From contig NZ_CP046703.1 of assembly GCF_009873495.1 (NCBI RefSeq), positions 7,064,001 to 7,128,000 on the forward strand: 64,000 nucleotides of DNA, read 5' to 3'. The translations under genes were made by a program, and so were the position numbers. Each line of letters starts with the position of its first letter. Position 1 is the stretch's first letter. Under the pieces are notes generated by a model. The model did no database searches, was not told where the DNA came from, and worked only from the letters and a program-made list of their open reading frames with translations. The stretch comes from Nostoc sp. ATCC 53789. Its GTDB lineage: Bacteria; Cyanobacteriota; Cyanobacteriia; Cyanobacteriales; Nostocaceae. Below, in pieces: positions 52,901 through 61,067 of the stretch.

Positions 52901-53229
52901 TCAAAGGTCTTCAGTTGATACCAAAGGTGTTGTTCTAATGTTAATAATTTTTGGATATTAAGTTCACCCAGTTTAATGGCATTAGCATTTAGTTGATTGA
53001 TTTTATGAGGCGTTTCAACATATACCTTTAGGTACTGCTGGATTCGAGCCGTGATTTCATTTCGGAGTTGGATTGCAACTTCATTGACTGCTCGTTGCCC
53101 ATTATGTATTGATAGCCACCCAGTTAGCCCTACGGCTAGAGAAATTTGCAGTACAAACGGCACTACAAGAATGTGGCGCAACTGCACATTTTTAGTCAGC
53201 TTTGAAAGTCGAAGGGTGAAAGAAGGCAT
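49930..53229 (-). CDS. Hybrid sensor histidine kinase (CACHE-HAMP-PAS-HK-REC)
   Basis: This 1,099-aa protein has a first membrane helix (ILVVPFVLQISLAVGLTGWL), a large periplasmic dCACHE sensor (about 50-350; TVTAVYFGSEYGEH, YDPRTRPWYQSAVK), a second helix, HAMP (AKAIAAGNLDQKV), coiled coil and PAS (about 480-610). The histidine kinase follows with FLSNMSHELRTPLN, SVEDTGCGI and GTGLGLPIS, then a receiver domain with Asp in LIWMDLRMPIMNGF. A helical tail of about 70 residues follows. It senses an external small molecule. The start is ATG 53229 (AGGAA upstream). It is divergent from another kinase gene at 53932, a possible partner. Confidence 0.93.
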   Translation of the reverse strand: MPSFTLRLSKLTKNVQLRHILVVPFVLQISLAVGLTGWLSIHNGQRAVNEVAIQLRNEITARIQQYLKVYVETPHKINQLNANAIKLGELNIQKLLTLEQHLWYQLKTFDTVTAVYFGSEYGEHVAVQRADDGQFEVKLSGKSTGNEIRIYAADQPGHYTKLLRSKPNYDPRTRPWYQSAVKSKTASWGGIYKLFATPKYVLNASLPIYDNGGNLLGVTAVDFSLTGISQYLRSLKIGRTGETFILERQTGLLVGSSATQQPYVIANPTAPIIDQNPVRVQAIASNDILTRRTAEYLQQHFVDLTQITEKQQLDFDIEGQRQFLQIVPMQNQQGLDWLIVVVVPERDFMDQINANTRSTIVLCLCAFALATGLGILTAGWITQPILRLGSTAKAIAAGNLDQKVSVNSTTELNSLAESFNLMAHQLRESFLALARTNEELESRVTQRTRELGEKNAQLQREIRVSEAAQRDRRKVEAALKTSEAELRLMFAAMTDMVVVFDAEGRYQKYVQTKYVLTQSFAYKPDMDRIGKKVDEVLPKEIANLILDAIQQALHLREEPRNPDGSRKNVFVEYHLANKNRETWFLASVSPLSDNTVLWVARDITKQKKTEAALKQAKETADAANLAKSQFLSNMSHELRTPLNIILGFTQLLLRNRSLNSQQQEYLDTINRSGEDLLTLINDVLEMSKIEAGRVILNETNFDLYGLLDRLQQMFALKAQSRGLKLILERSPTIPQYICADESKLRQVLVNLLGNAIKFTRIGQVTLRVETPNQNITPDEPITLNFSVEDTGCGIADSDFNRLFEPFVQTEAGQKAQEGTGLGLPISQRFVRLMGGDIRVNSTLGKGSIFTFDIRTRAVIMDTLPTPAPSRQVIGLEKGQPSYRILIVEDKLENRQLLVELLTPVGFEVREAVNGQAAIELWQNWSPHLIWMDLRMPIMNGFEATKQIKAAGAQTPVIIALTGSAFEEDRLTALSVGFDDFVRKPFRTTVIFEKMAEYLGVRYVYADERENQEKASWPSNASFITPKLTVADLSVMPSDWIEQLHQAALRINAKEILMLIKQIPEQHAHLIVALTNLVDCFCFEEIIALGTTKKINNPKM

Positions 53230-53256
53230 ATCCGAATTCCTGAAATTAAACAGCAA

Positions 53257-53931
53257 TGTTGGGGTAATAATATTTACACATAAGCCTCTTAATTTTGATG
53301 AATTCTATTTGGCATAATTATAGAAGATTAACTGTCTCAGATGATATTACCCTCTTGGGTAATATTGAGAATTAATACATTACCCTATTATGTGAAAGTT
53401 TGAATTTATCTTTTTCTTTAGGACTTACGCAAAATATCTCTCAAACTCTTATTTCTCCGTGTCCTCTGCGCCTCTGTGGTTAGTTATTCCGTAACTCTTG
53501 CGTAAGTCCTATTCTTAAGAAGTTCAGAATCCCCTAAGTCCTTTTACTTTAAGAAACGCTACCTATAGCTTGCTTGTACCGAGCTAACTCTGGTACACTG
53601 CCTAGCTACTTAATCTTGAAAAATCAAGTTAAAAAACGGCTAATAATAAGGTTATAACTTGATTTAAAATGGTGAGAAAATAATTAAAAGGAAAATATTT
53701 TACGTATATAGTTTATTTTTAATTACTACTAATAAAAATAACTTAAGTAGGTAAACGGATAGAGAACAATAATATAAATAAATGTAAATTTATCAGTGCC
53801 TTGAAAATTACAAGTATCATCAATAGATTTGTTACATGGATGGAATTTATTATCACTTATAATCCATAATTTATTTACATTACGTTACCACTAGCTTGAT
53901 AATTAACGACTCTCTTAGCCCTTTGAGAAGT
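53257..53931. other. Divergent promoter region containing a small MITE
   Basis: About 675 bp of AT-rich DNA without a gene, between two divergent histidine kinase genes. The MITE at 53421-53509 and poly-A/T tracts around 53680-53790 are the only structures seen. Confidence 0.6.
53421..53509. mobile_element. 89-bp MITE-like element, TA target
   Basis: Termini GGACTTACGCAA and TTGCGTAAGTCC are inverted copies flanked by TA on both sides, as expected for IS630/mariner-type transposition. The core carries the CT-rich string shared with other small elements in this window. A half-copy occurs at about 26231. Confidence 0.75.
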
Positions 53932-55047
53932 ATGGAATTAAGCCAATCATCCAAGGGAGATATTCTCATAGTTGATGACACTCTAGATAATCTTCGCCTT
54001 TTATCAGCAATGCTTACCGAGCAAGGATACGAAGTGAGGAGTGTTACCAATGGTTCTATGGCGTTAATTGGTATACAAGCTCAACCTCCAGATTTGATTC
54101 TGCTCGATATTACCATGCCCGGAATGAACGGCTATGAAGTATGTCAGCGACTCAAATCTAATCCGCAAACACAAGAGATTCCTGTCATTTTTATTAGTGC
54201 GTTGAATGAGGTATTTGATAAAGTGAAAGCCTTTTCGGTTGGAGGCGTTGATTTTATTAACAAACCTTTTCAGATTGAAGAGGTGGTTGCTCGAATGGAG
54301 CATCAACTCAACCTTTGCCGCTTACAAATGCAACTCCAGGAGCAAAATCGTCGCTTACAGGAGACAGAAGCAGAACTAAGGCGATCGCTAGAACATCAAA
54401 AAGCGCTGAATCAACGCATCGAGGAAATGGTGGCGCTAGAAGAACGCAATCGCATTGCGCGTGACATCCACGACTCTCTAGGACATTCCCTCGTAGCGCT
54501 AAATGTGCAAATGGAAACAGCATTAACCCTTTGGGAAACCGATCCTAATCGGGCGCGATCGTTTTTATTAGCAGCGAAAAAATTGGGTTCTGAAGCCTTG
54601 CAAGAGGTACGGGAATCAGTTTCGGCAATTCGCTCCGATCCACTCCACGGACAATTGCTCGAAAATGCGATCGCTAACCTTGCAGAGGAATTCTATCACC
54701 TCACCGATGTCTTACCATACTGCAAAATTGATTTGTCACAACCGCTTTCCGATTCAGTAAATCATGTTGTGTATCGCATTATCCAGGAAGGGCTAACCAA
54801 TATTTATAAACACGCCAATGCCACAGCTGTTCAAATTAGAATTCAAACAACGGCGGCGGGGCTATCGTTGATACTCCAAGATAATGGCAAAGGCTTTGAA
54901 TGCGATCAATCCGTTGCCGGATACGGACTCCAGGGAATGCGAGAACGAATAGCTACAGTAAATGCCCAGCTAGAAATTGTCAGTAAAACGGGCGCTGGTT
55001 GTCGAATTGTTGCTAACTTTGCCAGAGATGAGGGAGGAGGAGGCTGA
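53932..55047 (+). CDS. Response regulator - histidine kinase fusion (NarL-type HisKA_3)
   Basis: The 371-aa protein has a receiver domain (about 8-125; ILIVDDTLDNLRLL, phospho-Asp in LILLDITMPGMNGYEV, FINKPF), a coiled-coil helix (LQLQEQNRRLQETEAELRRS-like), then a HisKA_3 dimerisation domain with EERNRIARDIHDSLGHSL and an ATPase domain (IIQEGLTNIYKHANA, LQDNGKGFE, GYGLQGMRERI). Such kinases usually phosphorylate LuxR-type regulators. ATG 53932 is chosen; an upstream TTG at 53896 is weaker. The last codons and stop fall inside a MITE terminus. Confidence 0.9.
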   Translation: MELSQSSKGDILIVDDTLDNLRLLSAMLTEQGYEVRSVTNGSMALIGIQAQPPDLILLDITMPGMNGYEVCQRLKSNPQTQEIPVIFISALNEVFDKVKAFSVGGVDFINKPFQIEEVVARMEHQLNLCRLQMQLQEQNRRLQETEAELRRSLEHQKALNQRIEEMVALEERNRIARDIHDSLGHSLVALNVQMETALTLWETDPNRARSFLLAAKKLGSEALQEVRESVSAIRSDPLHGQLLENAIANLAEEFYHLTDVLPYCKIDLSQPLSDSVNHVVYRIIQEGLTNIYKHANATAVQIRIQTTAAGLSLILQDNGKGFECDQSVAGYGLQGMRERIATVNAQLEIVSKTGAGCRIVANFARDEGGGG

Positions 55048-55223
55048 CAGGTGTAGGTTTTTTATTTATGCATGAGTGGGCACTCTTAAACAGAGTTCTA
55101 AACGTGGTTCAAATAACGAAATTTCGTTCTTGGGTGGGAAATCAGAAATTAAAATTTGAGTTCTCAACCAACGGAAAAACCCTATTTCAGCCACATTTGT
55201 TAAATACCTACACCTGTCAGCCT
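55041..55223. mobile_element. 183-bp MITE-like element at the 3' end of a kinase gene
   Basis: Perfect 18-bp terminal inverted repeats, AGGCTGACAGGTGTAGGT (55041-55058) and complement (55206-55223). The core has no coding capacity; a 98-codon open frame crossing it is an accident. The left terminus provides the last codon and the TGA stop of the upstream kinase. Confidence 0.75.
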
Positions 55224-55381
55224 ACCCCTCCCCCGTCTGCCTCTTCTCCCTGCCTCTTCATTGAGCAGATTTTTCTTCAGCTTTTCTTTATTCACCCAAT
55301 GTTGCATTTTTTTAAACATCTGTTACATTACTTTACAGACAGTTACAACTGCTACAACACTTGAACTTTGGAGTTTTACTC

Positions 55382-55561
55382 ATGACAGGTTTTAAGAATC
55401 CTGCGCCTATTGTTTCAGAAGATCCTAATGCTGTGCGTTTTGGCTTCACTCCTCAAAGTGAAAATTGGAACGGTCGTCTTGCAATGATTGGTTTTTTATC
55501 TGCGATTTTGATTGAAGCTTTTTCTGGTCAAGGGTTACTCCATTTCTGGGGCATCCTCTAA
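55382..55561 (+). CDS. High-light-inducible protein (one-helix chlorophyll-binding)
   Basis: The 59-aa protein has a polar start (TGFKNPAPIVSEDPNAVRFGF) and one CAB-type helix, ENWNGRLAMIGFLSAILIEAF, with the chlorophyll-binding E-x2-N-x-R pattern. Hli/Scp proteins sit in thylakoids and protect photosystem II assembly and chlorophyll under stress. ATG 55382 has GGAG upstream; a TTG-started longer reading from 55361 is unlikely. It is a single gene. Confidence 0.92.
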   Translation: MTGFKNPAPIVSEDPNAVRFGFTPQSENWNGRLAMIGFLSAILIEAFSGQGLLHFWGIL

Positions 55562-55853
55562 ATTGATCGTAGTAGGGGTACACGGCTGTCATTAGTGTTT
55601 ACTGAAACCAAAACCCTTTTAAAACCTCATTTCCAGGTTTAACCTGGATGGGCTGCAACTGCTTACTGGCTTTGACTTGAAGTTGACATCAATGCACAGT
55701 TGCGACCCCCTACTAACCATCTATATTCCACACACATCATTCGTTGCTAATGTACGGCGGCTGTTGAGATTGGTGCAAAATACCAGATTTTTCCGGTTAA
55801 GCCAAAATATAAGTGAATAACTACTTTACATTGAATATGTATAGCTAAAACTC

Positions 55854-56177
55854 ATGGAAATACCCCAACGCGTATCTGTCCGCTACAAAGACGCGTCTTT
55901 CAATAGCAACGAGATCCGCTTAAGAACCTTCCGGCTTGGGTTACAAATATGGGAAGAACAAACCAAACCGAGAAAAACAGAGCTTTATCAGTTTATATCG
56001 TCTTGCTTGAAACAAGTTGATCGGCAAGATCGTTTTATGTTTTCTCTACTGTTCATAGAATTAACAGACATGATACGTAATTCTTCGCTGGAAAGGGGAA
56101 CGAAAGAGGTTTTGATTAAAACAGCTTTTAGGGAGTTTGCTTGTGCGATAACAGACTTTGAAGACGTTGGCAAATAA
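55854..56177 (+). CDS. Hypothetical protein, 107 aa
   Basis: Not recognised. The sequence is basic and helical (EIRLRTFRLGLQIWEEQTKPRKTELYQFISSCLKQVDRQDRF) with no membrane segment or signal peptide. Composition looks like a real small cytoplasmic protein, and ATG 55854 is the only good start. It lies just before a CRISPR leader, but nothing ties it to CRISPR function. Confidence 0.5.
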   Translation: MEIPQRVSVRYKDASFNSNEIRLRTFRLGLQIWEEQTKPRKTELYQFISSCLKQVDRQDRFMFSLLFIELTDMIRNSSLERGTKEVLIKTAFREFACAITDFEDVGK

Positions 56178-56296
56178 AGTTAATCATGGGGGTGCTGGTA
56201 TTCTGTAGATGTAGCCCACCCCGGCATCACTCTAACTAATCGAGTAGGGTATTTATAAGTAAGCAGCTTTCCAATCAGATTAGTTTTTTTGCTAAA

Positions 56297-56543
56297 TGCG
56301 CGGATGGGTAGGTGTTGGGGAAGGGGTAACTATAAAAATGGCTGAACTGTGCTATATGTAAGAACTTGGGAGCGATGCCTGCGGCGGGCTACGCCTACGC
56401 ATTTCAAACCATCCGCGCACCTTATGGAGACTAGTTTTCAGCCATTTGCCTCTAGCAAAATCACAATTCATCGTGTTATCATTTCAGCATTCGCGCAACC
56501 GAACCTTGAAAACTAAATAGGGCAAAGCTTTCAGAAGCCAGCG
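56297..56543 (+). promoter_or_regulatory. Probable CRISPR leader, split by a dispersed repeat
   Basis: The segment just upstream of the array contains TGCGCGGATGGGTAGGTGTT and, near its end, ACCTTGAAAACTAAATAG, both typical of Nostoc CRISPR leaders. TGCGCGGATGG (56297) and CCATCCGCGCA (about 56409) form an inverted pair. A 29-bp dispersed repeat lies inside at 56372-56400. The leader assignment rests on position and sequence character. Confidence 0.6.
56372..56400 (+). repeat. 29-bp dispersed palindromic repeat inside the CRISPR leader
   Basis: 27 of 29 bases match the copy inside coxB (41589-41617), same strand. Confidence 0.85.
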
Positions 56544-56794
56544 ATTGCAATTATCTTAAATCCCTATTAGGGATTGAAACAAGCATTATGGTTGCTGGTT
56601 TGTAGCGATTTAATATTGCAATTATCTTAAATCCCTATTAGGGATTGAAACAAAGCATTATCAACAATTTCACCATCAATTGTCACATTGCAATTATCTT
56701 AAATCCCTATTAGGGATTGAAACCTAGCAGATTCATCAGATGGCAGACTGTAAACTAATTGCAATTATCTTAAATCCCTATTAGGGATTGTGAA
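56544..56794 (+). CRISPR. Short orphan CRISPR array: 4 repeats, 3 spacers
   Basis: Three exact 37-bp repeats (56544-56580, 56615-56651, 56687-56723), starting ATTGCAATTATC and ending GGGATTGAAAC, and a fourth at 56758-56794 degenerate in its last 4 bases. The degenerate last repeat sets the direction as plus strand. Spacers are 34, 35 and 34 bp (56581-56614, 56652-56686, 56724-56757). The repeat has an internal dyad AATCCCTATTAGGGATT. The type is common in Nostoc/Anabaena. No cas gene lies within the window, so it depends on a distant locus. Confidence 0.95.
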
Positions 56795-56876
56795 AATGAA
56801 AACACAGATGAACACTGATAATTTATCTGTATCCATCTGTGATTATCTGGTGTCAATACCTGGGAATTTTAAACCA

Positions 56877-58466
56877 TTAAACTTGTTGTATTTCTGGACG
56901 ACCATCTTCAACCACAAATGAAGCCCGCTTACTAAGCGTGCCAAATGGGGTTGTGACATTTGACATAACCAAATAGTCTGTCTGCCAGTTTGTGGGAGTC
57001 AGGGAACAACGAACATAGCCCCGTTGATTATTGAAAAACTTAATGTGTGGGTTATCGGGTAAGTAAGCTTCAACTGCGGGGGTGCTGTCTGAGCCATCAC
57101 CACCAGAGCTAATTGAAGAACAGACGAATTCACTGCCAACTGTGGCGGATTGTGGATTATCAAAGTTAGCTTTGAGATTCATCGCCCAGTGGGAATGTAC
57201 ATCGCCTGCTAAGGATACTGGATTAGAGGGCTGGCGCTGTCCGAGGAAAGCCATGAGGCGATCGCGCGAAGCCACATAACCATCCCATTTATCCATGCTG
57301 TAAGTTCCGCCTTCTCCTGGTTTCATGTCTCGTTGAGCAATGGGAACCTGCTGCGCCAAAACATTCCACTTGGACTGTGAGCTATTTAAACCATCGAATA
57401 ACCACTGCTCCTGTGCCTTACCGGTAATGGTTGCATTCGGATCTAAATTCTCTGGGCAACGTTCTTTAGTACCATCACCACAGGGCTGATCGGTGCGATA
57501 TTGGCGGGTATCTAAGACATGGAAGGTGGCTAAATTACCAAAGGAAAGCCGACGGTAAAGTTGCATATCAGGGCCAACGGGACGCGATAAGGGGCGCAGT
57601 GGCATGTGTTCGTAGTAAGCCTGATAAGCAACAGCCCGCCGTTGAAGGAAGATTGCCCGATCCTGATCTGGTTCAGTATCAATTTCAGAAATATTGTTGG
57701 CGTAGTTGTTTTCTACTTCGTGGTCATCCCAGGTAACAATCCAAGGAAATGCTGCATGGGCTGCTTGCAGATTGCTATCAGTTTTATAAAGGGCGTGACG
57801 GTTGCGGTAATCTTCTAAGGTGAGAATTTCTGTACTGTTGTGTTGTCTGGGACTAGTAGTTGAGATTCCCCCTTCATAGATGTAATCACCAACATGCACT
57901 ACTAAATCGAGGTCGTCCTGTGCTAGATATTTGTAGGCGGTATAGAATCCCTGCTGATAGTTTTGGCAGGAGACTAGACCAAAGTTAAATTTACTCAAAT
58001 AGCTATTTGCTAAAGGTGCTGTCCGAGTGCGGCCAATAGGGCTAGCATCTTGACCAACCAGAAATCGATACCAATACCAAGTATCAGATTGGAGTCCTTC
58101 TACCACAACTCGCACTGAGTGAGCTAGTTGTGGGGTTGCAAGTACCGTACCTCTAGAGACAATGCGCCTCATATCAGGATCAGTTGCTACTTCCCAGCGA
58201 ATTGGCACATTCACAGGTGGCATTCCACCTCCCTCTAAGGGTTCAGGAGCCAGACGAGTCCAAATCACTACGCTGGTAGGATAAGGTTCGCCCGACGCTA
58301 CACCCAAGGTAAAAGGATAATTAGAAAATCTGCTTTTAGCGATCGCTGTTTGATGAGAAAATTGGTTAGCGATCGCTAAACCAGACAATGCTCCTGCCCC
58401 GATAATTAAGTTGCGTCGTTTCATTCGACTATGCAAGAACTGCTCAAAATTCCGGTAATCTACCAT
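56877..58466 (-). CDS. phoD: PhoD-type alkaline phosphatase/phosphodiesterase
   Basis: The 529-aa exported enzyme has a twin-arginine-like signal (MKRRNLIIGAGALSGLAIA, residues 15-33), a PhoD N-terminal beta domain (about 48-145; FTLGVASGEPYPTSVVIWTRL) and a metallophosphoesterase core (LVSCQNYQQGFY, DLVVHVGDYIYEGG, VTWDDHEVENNY, SLAGDVHSHW). It binds Ca/Fe and releases phosphate from organic phosphates in the periplasm. The start is ATG 58466 with CAGGAG upstream. PhoB control is usual in the family; no pho box was identified. Confidence 0.93.
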   Translation of the reverse strand: MVDYRNFEQFLHSRMKRRNLIIGAGALSGLAIANQFSHQTAIAKSRFSNYPFTLGVASGEPYPTSVVIWTRLAPEPLEGGGMPPVNVPIRWEVATDPDMRRIVSRGTVLATPQLAHSVRVVVEGLQSDTWYWYRFLVGQDASPIGRTRTAPLANSYLSKFNFGLVSCQNYQQGFYTAYKYLAQDDLDLVVHVGDYIYEGGISTTSPRQHNSTEILTLEDYRNRHALYKTDSNLQAAHAAFPWIVTWDDHEVENNYANNISEIDTEPDQDRAIFLQRRAVAYQAYYEHMPLRPLSRPVGPDMQLYRRLSFGNLATFHVLDTRQYRTDQPCGDGTKERCPENLDPNATITGKAQEQWLFDGLNSSQSKWNVLAQQVPIAQRDMKPGEGGTYSMDKWDGYVASRDRLMAFLGQRQPSNPVSLAGDVHSHWAMNLKANFDNPQSATVGSEFVCSSISSGGDGSDSTPAVEAYLPDNPHIKFFNNQRGYVRCSLTPTNWQTDYLVMSNVTTPFGTLSKRASFVVEDGRPEIQQV

Positions 58467-58692
58467 TCTCTACTCCTGAGTAACAGGTAAGTTAAAGCAC
58501 AGCAACAGCTAACACAAAGAAGGCAGGGTAATCGTAGGCAAACTTAGTAATTAATTCCCTTACTAAAATCAGGTTTTAATTCCCATTTTTCCCATTATTA
58601 TCAATGTGTTAGATGTTATGTCGCTACAGAAAAGCCTACTAATAAGAGATTAATTTTTGGCAAAGAAAGCATTAATATCAACTTAATGAAGG

Positions 58693-59244
58693 TTAGATTT
58701 TAACCTTTTTCATCAATGTTACTTTTCTCTTCATCATCAAGCCAAAGCTACAAGCAAAGAGAGCGCCAAATAAAGGTGTAGGTTCAGGTACTTGTGTATA
58801 GGAAACTTTACCTGATATGGGTTCAGCATCTGGAGAAGTTCTAGAGAAAATTGTAAAATCTTCACCAATGATTTCGTAACTGATAGAACTAGCAGGATTA
58901 GATTTATCGTTGAACAGATAATCTAATGCAAAAGATGTTTGTCCTGTTAAAGATGTGGTTTGAAATGCAACAGGAAAGTCTGGGTAATTCGTATCATCTT
59001 GTTCTGTGTAAATGGTAGAATCACCATCAAATTGAAAAGAGAGTGACTTAATAGTAGCTTCGGGAGTATAGTCATTACTCAGAGTTGAGTCGTCAAAGCT
59101 AAAAAAGCCATTTCCCTTAGTTATAGGACTATCAACAGTGAAAGCGTAATTAATAATTGCAGCAGATACAGATTTTGCATCTACAACAGCAAAACCTAAA
59201 GTTAGGCTAGCAGCAGCAATGGCTAATTTTGGAACTATTTTCAT
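58693..59244 (-). CDS. PEP-CTERM sorted exported protein
   Basis: The 183-aa protein has a signal peptide (KLAIAAASLTLGFAVVDAKSVSA), a beta-rich middle (INYAFTVDSPITKGNGFFSFDD) and a C-terminal PEP-CTERM tail: VPEPTPLFGALFACSFGLMM then KRK. Such proteins are processed by an exosortase at the cell envelope; function is unknown. ATG 59244 is preferred (GAGG about 8 bp upstream); GTG 59259 and ATG 59250 are alternatives. It is a single gene. Confidence 0.85.
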   Translation of the reverse strand: MKIVPKLAIAAASLTLGFAVVDAKSVSAAIINYAFTVDSPITKGNGFFSFDDSTLSNDYTPEATIKSLSFQFDGDSTIYTEQDDTNYPDFPVAFQTTSLTGQTSFALDYLFNDKSNPASSISYEIIGEDFTIFSRTSPDAEPISGKVSYTQVPEPTPLFGALFACSFGLMMKRKVTLMKKVKI

Positions 59245-59786
59245 TTCCATTTTCCTCACAATAAACTGATATTACTGATTAGAACAGTCATAGAAATCAA
59301 TGATTCTTCCCTTTTTAAGAAAGAGAAATAAGTCTCCAAATAATTGGATGCACCTTATATTAAAATTGCGAGTTTAAGCAGACTTTAATTAGAGGTAAAA
59401 TAAGATAGAATTTAAGTTTGCAATATATATGGCTTCTCCTACTCTGCGGGAAGCCCTTTGCGTCTATATCATATAGTTTTGTGTAAGGGACTTCCAAATA
59501 AAAAAATATCCCAAAACTGACGCAAAAATACTCTCTATTTCTTCCTCTGTGTTCTCTGCGTCTCTGTGGTTCGTTTTGGATAACTGATTTGTTGGAAGTC
59601 CCTAAGTCCTATAAAGATTATTGAATTCAGCAAAAACCTTTTCAAATAAAAATCTTCGTTCGTATTCAGGACTAAAATCCTAGCTTTGGGGACTGAAGTC
59701 CCCACTACAAACTACTTATTATGAGTCATAACCCACAACTAAAATCAAACACGAAATGAAGACAGTCACTATAGAATACTACTCAA
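59245..59786. other. Intergenic region with a MITE and dispersed repeat
   Basis: No gene. It holds the MITE at 59487-59602 and a repeat (about 59671-59713, hairpin GGGACTGAAGTCCC then ACTACAAACT) related to the one at 42121. Confidence 0.6.
59487..59602. mobile_element. 116-bp MITE with the same termini as the ISAzo13-like IS
   Basis: Termini GGGACTTCCAA and TTGGAAGTCCC match the first ten bases of the IS at 7754-9310. The flanks carry a 3-bp TAA duplication (59484-59486 and 59603-59605), the same length as the IS duplication. The core has the CT-rich string seen in other small elements and no coding capacity. Confidence 0.85.
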
Positions 59787-61067
59787 TTATTCTTCTAACA
59801 TTTTGAAGAATCGAGTAAAGTAATCTGGAAAAGTTTTTGCTGTACAACCAGGATCTTTAATTACAATTCCTGGAACCTTCAAGCCAGTGACAGCAAAAGC
59901 CATCGCCATTCGATGATCGTGATAGGTTTCAATCTCCGCCGGGGTAATGGGGCCAGGCTCAATTTTTAGTCTATCTGGAAATTCTTCAACCTGAACACCT
60001 AGCCGACGCAACTCTGTGACAACAGCTTTAATTCGGTCAGTTTCCTTATAGCGAATATGTTCCACATTACGAATGGTAATCGGTGAACTGGCAAAAGGCG
60101 CGATCGCAGCTAATGTTTGCACCAAATCCGAGATATCATTCATATCAATATCTATGCCTTGCAATTGCTTCGGCCCCGTCACTTCGGTGTAATCATCCGA
60201 ATCTTTAACTTCGCAACCCATCTGTTCTAAAACATCTAGCCACAGAATATCACCCTGACACGATTGTTTCGTCAAATGTTTGACGCGCACCCTTCCCCCC
60301 GTAACGGCGGCGGCTGCGAAAAAGTAAGAAGCATTTGACGCATCGGGTTCTACTGTATAATGTTGAGCTTGGTAACGTTGACCCGCTTTGATCTGAAATT
60401 GATTATCGCCGATTTGATTCACCTCCACGCCAAAATCTGCCATCAGACGACAGGTCATTTTGACGTAAGATTGAGAAACTAACGTCCCCTCAACCTCAAT
60501 GGTCGTATCCTGTTGAGCATAAGGCGCAATCATCAGCAATGCCGAAAGTTGCTGACTTGTTTGGTTAGCTTTTAACCGAAAATTTCCGCCAGCGAATCCT
60601 TGGCTATACACGGTGTAGGGCATAAACCCGGAGTTCCCCTCAAAGTTAACGGTTGCTCCACCCGTTTGCAGCACCGTGAGCATATCACCCATCGGTCGTT
60701 CTCGCATTCTGGGAACGCCATCTAGACGATATTCACCGTTACCCAGTGCTACCAACGCCGAGATAAACCGTGCTGCTGTACCTGCCAAACCCACAAATAA
60801 ATCTGCCTGTTTAGCTGGGATGTCACCTCCTCTTCCTGCAACCTGAATCTGAGCCAAATTAGGATTTAACGTAATGGGAATGCCTAATTGTTCTACGCAT
60901 TTGACAAAATACTCACTGTCTTCACTAAATAAGGCATTTTCTAAAATGGAGTCACCTTGTGCCAAAGCAGCCACAAGCAACGCCCGATTGGTAAGACTTT
61001 TAGAACCGGGAATTTCTACCGTGGCATCCACTGGCCGATTTAGAGCAGGAATTGCAATGGTATCCAC
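59787..61067 (-). CDS. aroA: 3-phosphoshikimate 1-carboxyvinyltransferase (EPSP synthase), divergent class
   Basis: The 426-aa enzyme of the shikimate pathway joins PEP and shikimate 3-phosphate. Motifs are PGSKSLTNRALLVAALA (about 20-36), GVPRMRERPMGD, QTSQQLSALLM, DASNASYFFAAAAV, RYKETDRIKAV, YHDHRMAMAFAV and DPGCTAKTFPDYF. It resembles plant/proteobacterial enzymes more than the usual cyanobacterial AroA, which begins PGDKSISHRALM, so it may be a second copy. The normally conserved GNAGTA reads GLAGTA. The start is GTG 61067 with GAGG 6 bp upstream. Confidence 0.9.
   Translation of the reverse strand: MDTIAIPALNRPVDATVEIPGSKSLTNRALLVAALAQGDSILENALFSEDSEYFVKCVEQLGIPITLNPNLAQIQVAGRGGDIPAKQADLFVGLAGTAARFISALVALGNGEYRLDGVPRMRERPMGDMLTVLQTGGATVNFEGNSGFMPYTVYSQGFAGGNFRLKANQTSQQLSALLMIAPYAQQDTTIEVEGTLVSQSYVKMTCRLMADFGVEVNQIGDNQFQIKAGQRYQAQHYTVEPDASNASYFFAAAAVTGGRVRVKHLTKQSCQGDILWLDVLEQMGCEVKDSDDYTEVTGPKQLQGIDIDMNDISDLVQTLAAIAPFASSPITIRNVEHIRYKETDRIKAVVTELRRLGVQVEEFPDRLKIEPGPITPAEIETYHDHRMAMAFAVTGLKVPGIVIKDPGCTAKTFPDYFTRFFKMLEE

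Noticed and set aside
55068..55364. 98-codon plus-strand frame before the Hli gene
   Set aside because: Spans a MITE and a CT-rich repeat; sequence is not protein-like.
56795..56876. Continuation of the CRISPR array or a small cas gene after the last repeat
   Set aside because: The last repeat is degenerate, no further repeat follows, and no open frame of useful length exists before phoD.
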